This document shows, piece after piece, positions 25,218 through 33,916 of a DNA stretch of 64,000 nucleotides; position 1 is the stretch's first letter; every line of letters starts with the position of its first letter. The position numbers and the translations under genes are program-made. Below the pieces are notes generated by a model. It was not told where the DNA came from. It did not search any database and worked only from the letters and a program-made list of their open reading frames with translations. This DNA comes from Nitrospira defluvii (GTDB taxonomy: Bacteria; Nitrospirota; Nitrospiria; Nitrospirales; Nitrospiraceae), in contig NZ_CAJNBJ010000001.1 in assembly GCF_905220995.1 (NCBI RefSeq), forward strand, positions 744,001 through 808,000, given 5' to 3'.

Positions 25218-25604
25218 AGAGGACGGAGCCGTGGATTGGCAGGGCGTACCATGCCGCCATCACATGACTGTATCACGCCGGAGTTGGATGTGAGAGAGAA
25301 GAAACGGGGATCTCGCCGAGATACCGGATTGGCTCTAGCAGGTTGCGGGAAAACTCGATTCCTGCATCGTGGCGTACGCTGGGCTCCACGTGCCGTCTCG
25401 CGTCAACACACACTGCAGGATGCGCAAGAGGGCCGTCCAGCAAGGCCGCAGCGAGGTGCACGGCGTCACGAATAAGTGACGCCACGTCTGTGCGCGCCCG
25501 CGAGATGTGAGCGGGCCGTGTCCCAGCGGCATAAGTTGGGGAGGCCCTAGGTTCAGGCGTTGTGCCATGCGAGAACGCCGCTGGCTGACTTGTTCCGCAT
25601 CCTG
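25218..25604. other. Gene-free stretch with degenerate repeat sequence
   Basis: No convincing gene on either strand. About 25430-25460 reads cCAGCAAGGCCGCAGCGAGG, matching the core of the repeat elements at 55917-56130 (CAGCAAGGCCGCAGCAAAG). About 25340-25390 carries a short GCAGG...CCTGC pairing. It is most likely a decayed copy of the dispersed intergenic element. Confidence 0.5.
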
Positions 25605-25808
25605 CTAGAAGAGAGCCTGTTGCTGCCTGGCCTCTGCCAACTGCCGCTCCAGCTCCTCAACCCGCTCTTGCAGGCGCTGGTTGTCGAGGCGGAGAAGATC
25701 CAGACGATCCAACAACTGCTCACGTTGGATATTCGTCCACTTCAGCGTGCGCTTCAACCCGGCCAGCTCAAGCTGTGCCTGCTGTCCGTCTTCGACCACG
25801 GAACCCAT
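25605..25808 (-). CDS. Short coiled-coil protein
   Basis: A 67-residue protein that is nearly all heptad-patterned coiled coil: WTNIQREQLLDRLDLLRLDN followed by QRLQERVEELERQLAEARQQ. The start ATG 25808 has a GAGG box 7 nt upstream. Size and pattern resemble small ZapB-like or SlyX-like coiled coils, but no specific assignment is possible. It stands about 150 bp upstream of the 3' end of the Wzt-like gene on the same strand. Confidence 0.6.
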   Translation of the reverse strand: MGSVVEDGQQAQLELAGLKRTLKWTNIQREQLLDRLDLLRLDNQRLQERVEELERQLAEARQQQALF

Positions 25809-25957
25809 GCGTACGCCTCAGTCGATCGCCTTCGGGAGTGATAGGGCAGATCGTAGCGCACTCTTGAGCGGTTGCAGAGTAATTAGTGATTTACCGACAG
25901 GACGCAACAACGAGATGGGTGGAGGCTCGTGGGCAAGAACGGAGACTTCGGCAAGAG

Positions 25958-27256
25958 TTACCGCTTTGTGGCCCGAAGAGGGAGTGCGCAGGTGCGGCGG
26001 CCATCGCTGGATTCCCAGCGATAGTCGATCAATACGCCGTTGGCCTCCCAGCCTGGAGGACACAGATTGCCTGTTCCATAGTAGTCGGCATCCAGCACGG
26101 GAAACGGTGCGACATTCTTGATCCAATCTTGGGCTTGCCCGTTGGATTCGAGGTAGGACTGAAAAAAATACGCCCCGCCGCTCAATGGCAACTCCGGCAC
26201 AATAAAGTCCACGTATCCGTTTCCGCTCAACGTCAGAGGCGTCGGGTCCACGATATCGGTCGACAACACAAACAGATCCTGCCCCTTGCGACCGTTGACG
26301 GAGATACTCACGCGACAGTTTCGAAATTCTTTCTGCTCTACGCAGCGATAATGCATGCGGATGATGACGTCCCGTCCCGTGATCGCTGCAGCAATCGCAT
26401 GCCGCTCCTTATCCAGCAATTCAATTCTGGTGAGCAGAATTTCTCCGAGACCGACCCGATCCTCTCGATCTTCTATGGCGGTACTGGCCTGAGTGCGAAT
26501 GGCATCCGCATAGCCCTCCACCACCGTATGCGTCTTGCCCATTCTCGCAATTCGCCCCTTCTCCAAGAGAATCGCACGCTCACACAGTCCCTCGATGATC
26601 GTCATGTTGTGGCTGACAATGAGGACGGTGCGGCCGCTTCGGCTGACTTCTTCCATCTTCCCCAGGCACTTCTGCTGAAAACTGGCGTCGCCCACGGCCA
26701 AGACTTCGTCCACAATCAAGATCTCCGGTTCGAGATGCGCAGCCACGGCAAACGCCAACCGCACATACATGCCGCTCGAATATCGCTTGACCGGGGTATC
26801 GATGAATTGCTCCACACCTGAGAAGGCGACGATCTCATCGAACTTTCTCCGGACCTCCTGCCGCCGCATCCCCAACATTGCCGCATTCAAAAAAATGTTC
26901 TCTCGCCCCGTCAGTTCGGAATGAAACCCCGTACCGACTTCGAGTAACGAGCTCACCCGCCCGTAAATATCGGCCGTCCCTCTCGTGGGCTGCGTGATTC
27001 GAGAAAGAATCTTGAGTAGCGTACTTTTCCCGGCGCCGTTGTGCCCGATGATGCCGAGCACTTCCCCGTGTTGGACCTCGAAGGAAATGTCGTTCACAGC
27101 CCAGAAGGAGGGATCAGTCTCGGATTGACCTGCTCCCCAGCGAGCCAGGGACTTCAGGCGATGCATCACTTGATCGCGGAGGGTGTTGTGCTGCACACCG
27201 GCACCCAGCCGGTAGTGCTTCGACAGACCCTCCGCTCGAATTGCAACACTTCCCAT
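25958..27256 (-). CDS. wzt: Polysaccharide ABC exporter ATPase with C-terminal Wzt-like domain
   Basis: A 432-residue protein. The ATPase domain has Walker A GHNGAGKST (71-79), signature YSSGMYVRLAFA, Walker B ILIVDEVLAVGD and the H-loop IVSHN. From about residue 270 a beta-sandwich domain follows (DVIIRMHYRC, VSISVNGRKGQDLF, YFFQSYLES). This is the glycan-cap-recognition domain of Wzt-type exporters, so the exported chain probably bears a terminal modification. ATG 27256 is directly adjacent to the permease stop (TGAATG), so translation is coupled. Confidence 0.9.
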   Translation of the reverse strand: MGSVAIRAEGLSKHYRLGAGVQHNTLRDQVMHRLKSLARWGAGQSETDPSFWAVNDISFEVQHGEVLGIIGHNGAGKSTLLKILSRITQPTRGTADIYGRVSSLLEVGTGFHSELTGRENIFLNAAMLGMRRQEVRRKFDEIVAFSGVEQFIDTPVKRYSSGMYVRLAFAVAAHLEPEILIVDEVLAVGDASFQQKCLGKMEEVSRSGRTVLIVSHNMTIIEGLCERAILLEKGRIARMGKTHTVVEGYADAIRTQASTAIEDREDRVGLGEILLTRIELLDKERHAIAAAITGRDVIIRMHYRCVEQKEFRNCRVSISVNGRKGQDLFVLSTDIVDPTPLTLSGNGYVDFIVPELPLSGGAYFFQSYLESNGQAQDWIKNVAPFPVLDADYYGTGNLCPPGWEANGVLIDYRWESSDGRRTCALPLRATKR

Positions 27257-28114
27257 TCAGATCACATCCGCAAAAGTGCGTTCCATCGAACGAAAATAGA
27301 TCAGCCCGCCAACCAGGGTGACCGCGACGATAATCAGGCTCGGCAGGAACATGGAGAAATCCACCTGAAAACCGGGAATCAACGCCCATCGAAATCCCTC
27401 GACGACGCTGACGACCGGATTCAAGGCGTAGACCGCCCGCCAGGCTTCGGGGACTTTGCTGACGGGATAGAGAATCGGAGACACAAACATCCACAGTTGA
27501 ATGAACATCGGAAGGATATGCCCGACATCGCGATATCGGACATAGAGCGCTGAGACCCACAGTCCGGCCGCCAGCGCAATGGTCGCACCCAGACCGGCAA
27601 ACAGCGGCAGCAACAGGACGCGCCAGGTCGGTACCACTTCAAACCAGGCCATCAGTCCGAGGAACGCCACGAAGGCGAGCGCTAGATCGACGAGCGGTGC
27701 AATGGTTGCCGAAAGCGGCAGAATCAGGCGCGGAAAATAGACTTTGCTGATGAGCGGCGCCTCCCCCACCAAACTGGTGCCCCCCCGGCTCAGGGCCTGA
27801 GAAATATAGAACCAGGGCAATAGGCCGGCGTAGAGAAACACAGGATAGGGAAACCCGTCCGAGGGAATCTTCCCCATCACGCTGAAAACGGCCGTAAAAA
27901 TCAGCATGGTCGCCACGGGCTGAAACATGGCCCAGGCCACCCCCAAGACCGTTTGCTTGTAGCGTACGGTCACATCACGCCAGACGAGGATGTGGATGAG
28001 TTCCCGATAATTCCACAGGCCTGCGAAATCCAAGTCCAAGAGGCCCTTGGCCGGCTGGATACGCACATGCGGCAACGTCGCCGAATGCCCCTGATCGATT
28101 CTCACGACAGACAT
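27257..28114 (-). CDS. wzm: Polysaccharide ABC exporter permease (Wzm-like)
   Basis: A 285-residue ABC-2 permease with six hydrophobic segments. The typical N-terminal signature is LIHILVWRDVTVRYKQTVLG, then AWAMFQPVATMLIFT. With the adjacent Wzt-like ATPase it exports an undecaprenyl-linked polysaccharide (O-antigen or capsule) across the inner membrane. No glycosyltransferases are nearby, so the assembly genes must lie elsewhere. Confidence 0.9.
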   Translation of the reverse strand: MSVVRIDQGHSATLPHVRIQPAKGLLDLDFAGLWNYRELIHILVWRDVTVRYKQTVLGVAWAMFQPVATMLIFTAVFSVMGKIPSDGFPYPVFLYAGLLPWFYISQALSRGGTSLVGEAPLISKVYFPRLILPLSATIAPLVDLALAFVAFLGLMAWFEVVPTWRVLLLPLFAGLGATIALAAGLWVSALYVRYRDVGHILPMFIQLWMFVSPILYPVSKVPEAWRAVYALNPVVSVVEGFRWALIPGFQVDFSMFLPSLIIVAVTLVGGLIYFRSMERTFADVI

Positions 28115-28485
28115 ACCAGTTTATTCATTCCGGCCGGCATCAGACGACCTTGCGCAGTGGAAAACAGAACGGCCTCCACAGGCACGACACCATAGAGAAT
28201 AATAGGATTCGCACATTTATTCCTAACTCGAACAGAATAGATACGGTTATGTCAAACTTCTGACATGTGGTCAAGGATCATCATCTTTCGCACAAGCGCT
28301 TTTTCGTAGAACCTGCCGTGGCATCCCCGGCGGTCACCGCGTGCCGCACTGACCGACATGCGCCACATCCACACGAGCATACGGACATGACTCAGATGGG
28401 ATGAACAGTGATGCTGCCCAATCGGCAGCCCACACGGAATTCTAGAGAATATGACATGCCCCGACTCGAATCGGAGCATGGGCCG
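28115..28485. other. Gene-free stretch upstream of the polysaccharide exporter
   Basis: About 370 bp with no credible gene; it is AT-richer than its surroundings in 28200-28290. It holds a perfect 6-bp inverted repeat, ATGTCA/TGACAT (28249-28266), spaced like a dimeric operator. Confidence 0.6.
28249..28266. promoter_or_regulatory. Operator-like inverted repeat
   Basis: ATGTCA (28249-28254), 6-nt spacer and TGACAT (28261-28266). The layout fits a homodimeric regulator site. It lies 135 bp upstream of the permease start. Confidence 0.35.
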
Positions 28486-29016
28486 CTAGGGCACGGAAGG
28501 AGGAGACGCTTGGAGAGCTTTCAACTCTTCTTGTGAGACGTACCGTATCGCCAAACCAGACATATGCAGCATCCACCCCTGCCCGCCGCCGGCGCCCTGC
28601 GCAAAACTCCATGCGTCCATTCGGAATGGATTCCAGTAGCCGTACCCGCTGCGATAGTTACTGCCGGAGACTCCACCGGGCACGGCAGTCCCCATGGTGG
28701 ATTGAAAGACAGGTCCTCGATCGGAGAGCCGCCGAACATCTGCCTCCCCAAGCACAACGGCATCAGCGCCCAGCTCCTTAGCCTGTTTCAGAATCCGATC
28801 GCGTAGTGTGTCTTCGCTGGCATACTCGCTGGTCGCCACGATGCGAGCGATTTGAATATGGCCGTGGTTGGGCTCACGCTGCAATGTCGCCACGGCATCG
28901 CGTCCTCCCCTCGGCTCGAAGGCCGTGCTCGTCAGAGGGTCCACGTGCACGGAAACACAGGCGCTCGCTAGCGCAAGCAGGAGTAGCGTTACGAAGCCCA
29001 ATGCCTGTTTCATCAT
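28486..29016 (-). CDS. Lipoprotein of unknown function
   Basis: A 176-residue protein with a clear lipobox, LALASAC (Cys 20). The mature part has a small alpha/beta domain (IQIARIVATSEYASEDTLRD then LGADAVVLGEADV). That pattern, detecting redundancy of form 'hybrid alpha/beta with GADAVV', recurs in YbjQ-like and related outer-membrane lipoproteins. A Gly/Tyr-rich low-complexity segment (GVSGSNYRSGYGYWNPF) follows. Function unknown. Confidence 0.72.
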   Translation of the reverse strand: MMKQALGFVTLLLLALASACVSVHVDPLTSTAFEPRGGRDAVATLQREPNHGHIQIARIVATSEYASEDTLRDRILKQAKELGADAVVLGEADVRRLSDRGPVFQSTMGTAVPGGVSGSNYRSGYGYWNPFRMDAWSFAQGAGGGQGWMLHMSGLAIRYVSQEELKALQASPPSVP

Positions 29017-29267
29017 GCCAACGTCTCGCGTTACGGGTTGTGTCGACTTGCTAAGCCCTCGTGAGAGCGAGAGGACTCAGTACAATATTGACTGCTCGTG
29101 AAGTTCAAATCAACCCCAATCCATTCCGGCATAACCAGCGCCTCGCAGGAACCCCGCTCCCATTGAAAGAAGACATCGGTTGCCTCCACCAGTATGGGGT
29201 GTGGCCGCCCGCACAGAATGGCTGTCAAGGCAGCGTGAGCCGTATGGAGATTGTGCAGTAACGAGGC

Positions 29268-30434
29268 TTAGGAGAAGCGGGCCGTCAGCCACGCATGCCA
29301 GCGTGGCACCGCATCCATCGCCGGCTTTTCTATCAGGCGAAACGTCGTGAAACACAGGAGCACCAGGAGAGGCACCAGGCCGAGTACGATGGCCCAATGT
29401 TCGACCGGAGAGAACCTATCGGCGCCTTCGGCAAACACCAGCCGATAGGCGACGAACAGGACCAGGCCGTGCAGCAAGTACAGACTGTAGGCCATTTCCC
29501 CCAGTGTGACAGACGCCGGCCATTCGAGGATGCCATAGAGGGAGTTCCCGCAGGCAATGATCAGAAAGGCCATTGCCAAGAGCAGCACGGCCGACAGCAT
29601 GTAGGCCGTCGGCAAGAGGAACAGGGTCGTCGCCAGGCAGGCCATCGCGATCACCCCCCACACACCACGGGCAAGCATGGCCCGGACAACCGCGATGCGC
29701 GCCAGGCTTGCCGCAGTGATCCCTCCCCCAAAGGCGGACAACATCGGCATCCGCACCTCCGGCATGCCCATGCTGAGAGCCGTCACTGCCGCTGCACTGA
29801 CCATCAACCAGATCAATGGGGTCGACGCCCGCAGACAGAATGCGCCGATGGGAAGACAGGCATAGAACAACCATTCATACGACAGCGTCCACACCGCCCC
29901 AGCCAGAGGCACCGTTTCGGCAAATCCATTCACGGGTGATATGCCGGGAATCGTAAACATCAACCATGTCGCCACCTGCCCGACGACCACCGACGGCGGT
30001 TCCTTCAGCTCAAACCCGGCGCGGCAGAACGCCACGAAGATCACGCAGGCCGCGGCCAACAGATAGAGGGGGCCCAGTCGAAGCACTCGGGAAAGATACA
30101 ATCGTGTCCAGTCGATCGGCTCCAGGCGTCCGTTGAGGAGTTTGGACCAAAACAGAAACCCGGTGAGCATAAAGAACAGGGTCACGCTGCTTTGCCCCAA
30201 CTGCGTGTACACAGTGGAAGGAGGAACATCCCAGACGCCGGAGCGCAGATAGAAATACCAGATGGAGGAATGACTCAGAAACACAGCCAGCGACAGGTAC
30301 CCTCGAAGTCCGTCGAGGGACGAATACCGAGGGGCCAGGGAGGCCTGGCGGGGACTGACCGATGGGAGAAGCATCGCGGTTCCGAGTGCGAGCAGCACCA
30401 CTCCGACCGCGGGCCACAAGCTGGTCGCATCCAT
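29268..30434 (-). CDS. Acyltransferase 3 family membrane protein (OafA/YrhL-like)
   Basis: A 388-residue integral membrane protein with about ten helices. Family motifs are SLDGLRGYLSLAVFLSH, with the catalytic His of the R-x-x-x-x-H region, SSVTLFFMLTGFLFW, and the arginine-rich RLYLSRVLRLGPLY loop. Members transfer acetyl or other acyl groups onto extracytoplasmic sugars. Near the Wzm/Wzt exporter, a role in modifying the same surface glycan is plausible, though the two are separated by a lipoprotein gene. Confidence 0.88.
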   Translation of the reverse strand: MDATSLWPAVGVVLLALGTAMLLPSVSPRQASLAPRYSSLDGLRGYLSLAVFLSHSSIWYFYLRSGVWDVPPSTVYTQLGQSSVTLFFMLTGFLFWSKLLNGRLEPIDWTRLYLSRVLRLGPLYLLAAACVIFVAFCRAGFELKEPPSVVVGQVATWLMFTIPGISPVNGFAETVPLAGAVWTLSYEWLFYACLPIGAFCLRASTPLIWLMVSAAAVTALSMGMPEVRMPMLSAFGGGITAASLARIAVVRAMLARGVWGVIAMACLATTLFLLPTAYMLSAVLLLAMAFLIIACGNSLYGILEWPASVTLGEMAYSLYLLHGLVLFVAYRLVFAEGADRFSPVEHWAIVLGLVPLLVLLCFTTFRLIEKPAMDAVPRWHAWLTARFS

Positions 30435-30582
30435 GGCTACATGATGAGACCATAGCCCGCCGAATTTGTCGAACCTTTCGCAGAAGTACGCCGCCCGGTC
30501 AGGAGAGCCCGTTCACCTGCGATGCCCGCCTCACACACTGCAGGGACATGGTGGGTGCGGGCAGTTTCCGACAGTCACTCCG

Positions 30583-30612
30583 TTGATTGCTGGAGTAATC
30601 CTGCGGTACCCT
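30583..30612 (+). promoter_or_regulatory. Promoter of dapL-folK-panC
   Basis: TTGATT (30583-30588), 18-nt spacer, TACCCT (30607-30612), giving a leader of about 90 nt. Match quality is moderate. Confidence 0.45.
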
Positions 30613-30667
30613 AGCCCGTTGCCCATCGCAACGAGACGGCCTCCAGCCGTTCATCCATCGTACACAG

Positions 30668-30685
30668 CTGAGCCTCCAGGCTCAG
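30668..30685 (+). promoter_or_regulatory. 18-bp palindrome next to the dapL ribosome site
   Basis: CTGAGCCT-CC-AGGCTCAG, with perfect 8-bp arms, ends about 10 nt before the AAAGGAG box of dapL. It could be a repressor operator or, in RNA, a hairpin that limits ribosome access. Confidence 0.45.
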
Positions 30686-30707
30686 GCCAACAAAGGAGTG
30701 CGCTCGC

Positions 30708-31883
30708 ATGGCCGGTTTTCCGATTGAAGTCGCCACCCGTATCAAAACCTTGCCTCCCTATTTGTTCGCCGCCATCGACAAAATGAAACAAGAGGCACTT
30801 GCGCGCGGGGTCGATATCATCAACCTTGGCATCGGTGACCCTGACCTGCCGACGCCGGATCCGATCATCGAAAGCCTGGCTCAAGCCGCAAAAAACCCGA
30901 AACACCACCAATACCCCTCCTATGAGGGCATGCTCTCGTTTCGTAAGGCCGTCGCCGACTGGTATCGCCGGCGGTTCAACGTCACCCTCGACCCGGCCAA
31001 CGAGGTCCTCACCCTGATCGGTTCCAAAGAAGGCATCGGACATGTCCATCTCGCCTTCGTCGATCCAGGCGACGTGGTCCTCGTCCCAAGTCCGGGGTAT
31101 CCGGTCTACCCTGTCGGCACCAGTTTTTGCGGTGGCGTCTCCCACATCATGCCGCTCACCAAAGCAAACGGGTTCCTCCCCGACCTTAACGCCATTCCCA
31201 AAGACGTGGCGAAGAAGGCCAAGTTGATGTGGCTGAACTCGCCGAATAACCCCACCTCGGTCATCATGAGCAAAGACTACTTCAAGCGTGTCGTGGAGTT
31301 TGCCCAAGAACACCAGATCATCGTCTGCCATGACGCGGCCTATTCGGAAATTTTCTATGACGGGAAGCGGCCGGCCAGCTTCCTCGAGGTGGATGGGGCA
31401 AAAGACGTCGGTGTCGAATTCCACTCCCTCTCCAAAACCTACAACATGACCGGCTGGCGCCTCGGATTCGCGGTCGGCAATAAGGACGTCCTGGCGGGAC
31501 TCGGGCGGGTCAAGAGCCAGTTGGACTCCGGCGTCTTTGAGGCGATCCAGGCGGCCGGCATCACGGCCCTGGGGCTGGATGACTCGGTCACCGACGGATT
31601 GCGTAAGATCTATCAGGAACGCCGCGACACGCTGGTGCCCGGCCTGAAGAAGCTCGGGCTTGAAGTGGACCCACCTCCCGCCGCATTCTACATCTGGGTG
31701 ACGGTGCCGAAGGGGTACACCTCTGCGTCCTTCACCGCCCATTTGCTTGAGAAGGCCGGGATTGTCACCACGCCGGGCAACGGGTTCGGCGCACCCGGCG
31801 AGGGCTACATTCGCATGACCGTGTGCACGACGAAAGAACGATTGGCGGAAGCGGTGGAACGCATCAAGAAAGCCGGGTTTTAG
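30708..31883 (+). CDS. dapL: LL-diaminopimelate aminotransferase DapL
   Basis: Converts tetrahydrodipicolinate directly to LL-diaminopimelate with glutamate and PLP, bypassing the acylated intermediates of the DapC/D/E route. The 391-residue fold-type I enzyme has INLGIGDPDLPTP, HQYPSYEGMLSFR, WLNSPNNPTS, HDAAYSEIFYDG, the PLP lysine in SLSKTYNMTGWRLGF, and the late arginine in YIRMTVCTT. DapA, DapB and LysA of the same pathway are at 43.7-46.8 kb. The AAAGGAG box is well placed. Confidence 0.93.
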   Translation: MAGFPIEVATRIKTLPPYLFAAIDKMKQEALARGVDIINLGIGDPDLPTPDPIIESLAQAAKNPKHHQYPSYEGMLSFRKAVADWYRRRFNVTLDPANEVLTLIGSKEGIGHVHLAFVDPGDVVLVPSPGYPVYPVGTSFCGGVSHIMPLTKANGFLPDLNAIPKDVAKKAKLMWLNSPNNPTSVIMSKDYFKRVVEFAQEHQIIVCHDAAYSEIFYDGKRPASFLEVDGAKDVGVEFHSLSKTYNMTGWRLGFAVGNKDVLAGLGRVKSQLDSGVFEAIQAAGITALGLDDSVTDGLRKIYQERRDTLVPGLKKLGLEVDPPPAAFYIWVTVPKGYTSASFTAHLLEKAGIVTTPGNGFGAPGEGYIRMTVCTTKERLAEAVERIKKAGF

Positions 31884-31912
31884 CACGCCGGCATCAAGGC
31901 GAACGAATCTCC

Positions 31913-32476
31913 ATGGCCACCGCGTTCATCGGCTTCGGCTCCAATCTGGGCAACCGGCTGGACTTCTGCGACCGGGCCGTCACCCTGCTCGGGCTTTTGC
32001 CGCATTCACGGCTCGACGCTGTTTCGTCGCTCTATGAGACCGAACCGATCGACGACGGCGCAGCCCCGGGACCGGAGTGGTTCCTGAACGGTGTGGCACA
32101 GATCGAAACCAATATTACGCCGAAGAGCCTACTGGAGGTTTGCCGTGAGATCGAACGGGCGCTTGGGCGCGATCCGGACGATCGTAAGGGACCGCGGACC
32201 CTTGATCTCGATCTGCTCCTGTACGACAACCTGATTGCAACCGACTCAACCTTGACCATTCCACACCCTCGACTCCATCTGCGTCGATTCGTCCTCGCAC
32301 CGCTGGTAGAGCTCGATCCCGAGCGGGGACATCCCCTGCTGGGCCAGAGCGTTCGTGAGCTCTTGTCACAACTTAGAGATCCATCCGTTGTGCGACGGCT
32401 CTCTCCCCAGCCGAGCTCCCGGTACGGCTCGCGGCCGACCTGCAGTGCGCCGCCAACAGGCAGACCGCAGAGATGA
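31913..32476 (+). CDS. folK: 2-amino-4-hydroxy-6-hydroxymethyldihydropteridine pyrophosphokinase FolK
   Basis: Transfers pyrophosphate from ATP to 6-hydroxymethyl-7,8-dihydropterin in folate synthesis. The 187-residue frame has FIGFGSNLGNR (4-14), YETEPI, the pterin/ATP-binding signature KGPRTLDLDLLLYDN, and PHPRLHLRRFVLAPL. Start ATG 31913 is preferred to an in-frame ATG inside dapL. The C-terminal 30 residues are a poorly conserved tail. The stop overlaps panC in an ATGA junction. Confidence 0.93.
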   Translation: MATAFIGFGSNLGNRLDFCDRAVTLLGLLPHSRLDAVSSLYETEPIDDGAAPGPEWFLNGVAQIETNITPKSLLEVCREIERALGRDPDDRKGPRTLDLDLLLYDNLIATDSTLTIPHPRLHLRRFVLAPLVELDPERGHPLLGQSVRELLSQLRDPSVVRRLSPQPSSRYGSRPTCSAPPTGRPQR

Positions 32477-33330
32477 ACACCATCCGCAGCACCAAGGCCA
32501 TCGCTGCCTGGAGCCGCTCCCTGCATCGGGAAGGGGTCACTATCGGATTCGTCCCGACCATGGGTGCCTTGCACGATGGTCATCGGAGCTTGATTCGCGC
32601 GGCGCGATTGGCCTGTGATGCCGTCGCCGTGAGCATTTTTGTCAATCCCACACAGTTCGCTCCGACGGAAGACCTTTCAAAATATCCACGCCAACTGCGG
32701 CACGACCAGGCACTCTGCCGCAGGGAAGGGGTCGATGTGGTCTTCGCGCCCACTGTCAAGGCCATGTATCCCGAAGGGGCTCACACCACGGTGACCGTTC
32801 CTGCGCTCGCGCGGCGCTGGGAGGGTGAGGCGCGCCCGCACCACTTTCAAGGCGTCGCCACCGTCGTCACGAAGTTACTGTCGTTGGTGCAGCCGGACAT
32901 CGCATGGTTCGGCCAGAAGGACTATCAGCAGGCGATGGTGGTTCGGCAACTCGTCGCGGATCTGAATCTTCCCGGTCGCATCGTCGTTCATCCCACCGTG
33001 CGAGAAGCTGATGGGCTGGCGCTTAGCTCGCGCAATGTGTATCTCACCCAGCAGGAGCGGCAAGCTGCACCGGTGCTTTACCGCGCCCTGCAAGCCGGGG
33101 CCTCGGCCATTCGAACCGGAGAACGGCGAGGGGCAGCAATCCAACGGCTGATGATCCGCACCGTCGCACGGGAACCTTTGGCAAGGGTGGACTACCTCGC
33201 GGTCTGCCACCCTACGACCCTTGAGCCCTTAGCGACCATTGAGCGCCACGCCGTCCTTCTCGGGGTGATTCGTATCGGTACGGTGCGGCTCCTCGACAAT
33301 CTCCTCGTCACGGCCCGCCATAGATCCTGA
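32473..33330 (+). CDS. panC: Pantothenate synthetase PanC
   Basis: ATP-dependent condensation of pantoate with beta-alanine. The 285-residue enzyme has FVPTMGALHDGHRSLI (about 27-42, with both HxGH-type histidines), SIFVNPTQFAPTEDL, WFGQKDYQQAMVV, and the KMSKS-like region GLALSSRNVYLT. It is translated from an ATGA overlap with folK. The folK-panC pairing is common in bacteria. Confidence 0.96.
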   Translation: MNTIRSTKAIAAWSRSLHREGVTIGFVPTMGALHDGHRSLIRAARLACDAVAVSIFVNPTQFAPTEDLSKYPRQLRHDQALCRREGVDVVFAPTVKAMYPEGAHTTVTVPALARRWEGEARPHHFQGVATVVTKLLSLVQPDIAWFGQKDYQQAMVVRQLVADLNLPGRIVVHPTVREADGLALSSRNVYLTQQERQAAPVLYRALQAGASAIRTGERRGAAIQRLMIRTVAREPLARVDYLAVCHPTTLEPLATIERHAVLLGVIRIGTVRLLDNLLVTARHRS

Positions 33331-33399
33331 CGCCGAACGACATCGCACCGTCAGTAGAACAGAGACGAAGACCATTCCGGAGCATGGGCGGAGGAGTTG

Positions 33400-33915
33400 T
33401 CAGCTGCGCGAGCTGATACGAGGGGGGGCTTGCTGGTCGGCGAGCAGTTCCAGAATCAATTGACCCATGCGTTGCTTGTCCTCCGGGTCAAATTCCAAGA
33501 ATTTCACGCCGACCGACTGCGGTTGAACCGAGCAAATCATCGCGGAATCCACTTTGATATCCGCTTGGCCCGACGGGCCGTACAACACGAACTTCACAAA
33601 GGTCCCTCGCGCCAGCGTCGTCGTCGCCTGCAGGGCACAGCCCCCCATCGAAATATCGGTGACGAAACCACCGGCCGCGAGCTGATCCAATATCAGCGTG
33701 GCCGCAAAGTTCGCCGGAAGGCGCCGGTACTCACGCCGGTCAAACGCTTGGGAGGTCATTCGGTTTCCCGGCCTGCGCGCCTGAAAACGGGTCGTGCAGA
33801 GCTGGCACCGCACCCCAAAGATGGAGAAACGGTTCAGCGTCTTCTCGATGAGACTCGTCCCGGAAATCACTCTGACGCAGGGTGTGCCGCAGGCCGGACA
33901 GTGCAGTTCCTTCAT
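33400..33915 (-). CDS. PilZ-domain protein with N-terminal zinc ribbon
   Basis: A 171-residue protein. Residues 1-50 carry two cysteine knuckles (CPACGTPC and CQLCTTRF), and the rest is a PilZ domain: RREYRRLPANF with the RxxxR c-di-GMP motif, and TDISMGGCAL matching the D/NxSxxG motif. It is therefore a likely c-di-GMP receptor, with the ribbon as output or interaction part. Start ATG 33915 lies 1 nt after the stop of the MazG-like gene; the next upstream frame start lies inside that gene. Confidence 0.83.
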   Translation of the reverse strand: MKELHCPACGTPCVRVISGTSLIEKTLNRFSIFGVRCQLCTTRFQARRPGNRMTSQAFDRREYRRLPANFAATLILDQLAAGGFVTDISMGGCALQATTTLARGTFVKFVLYGPSGQADIKVDSAMICSVQPQSVGVKFLEFDPEDKQRMGQLILELLADQQAPPRISSRS

Positions 33916-33916
33916 A

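Larger units (their letters stand above)
30435..30707. other. Intergenic region and leader upstream of dapL
   Basis: No gene seen. It carries the dapL promoter (30583-30612) and, in the predicted leader, two hairpins: ACGGC/GCCGT (30636-30650) and an 18-bp palindrome (30668-30685). Confidence 0.55.

Noticed and set aside
25330-25370. tRNA-like T-arm string (aactcgattcctgc)
   Set aside because: No acceptor, D or anticodon stem could be paired around it; it is within a degraded repeat.
30651-31886. 411-codon minus-strand frame
   Set aside because: It lies exactly antisense to dapL, which has all family motifs. High G+C creates long antisense frames; its composition (His/Arg/Gln-rich, no domain) is that of a shadow.
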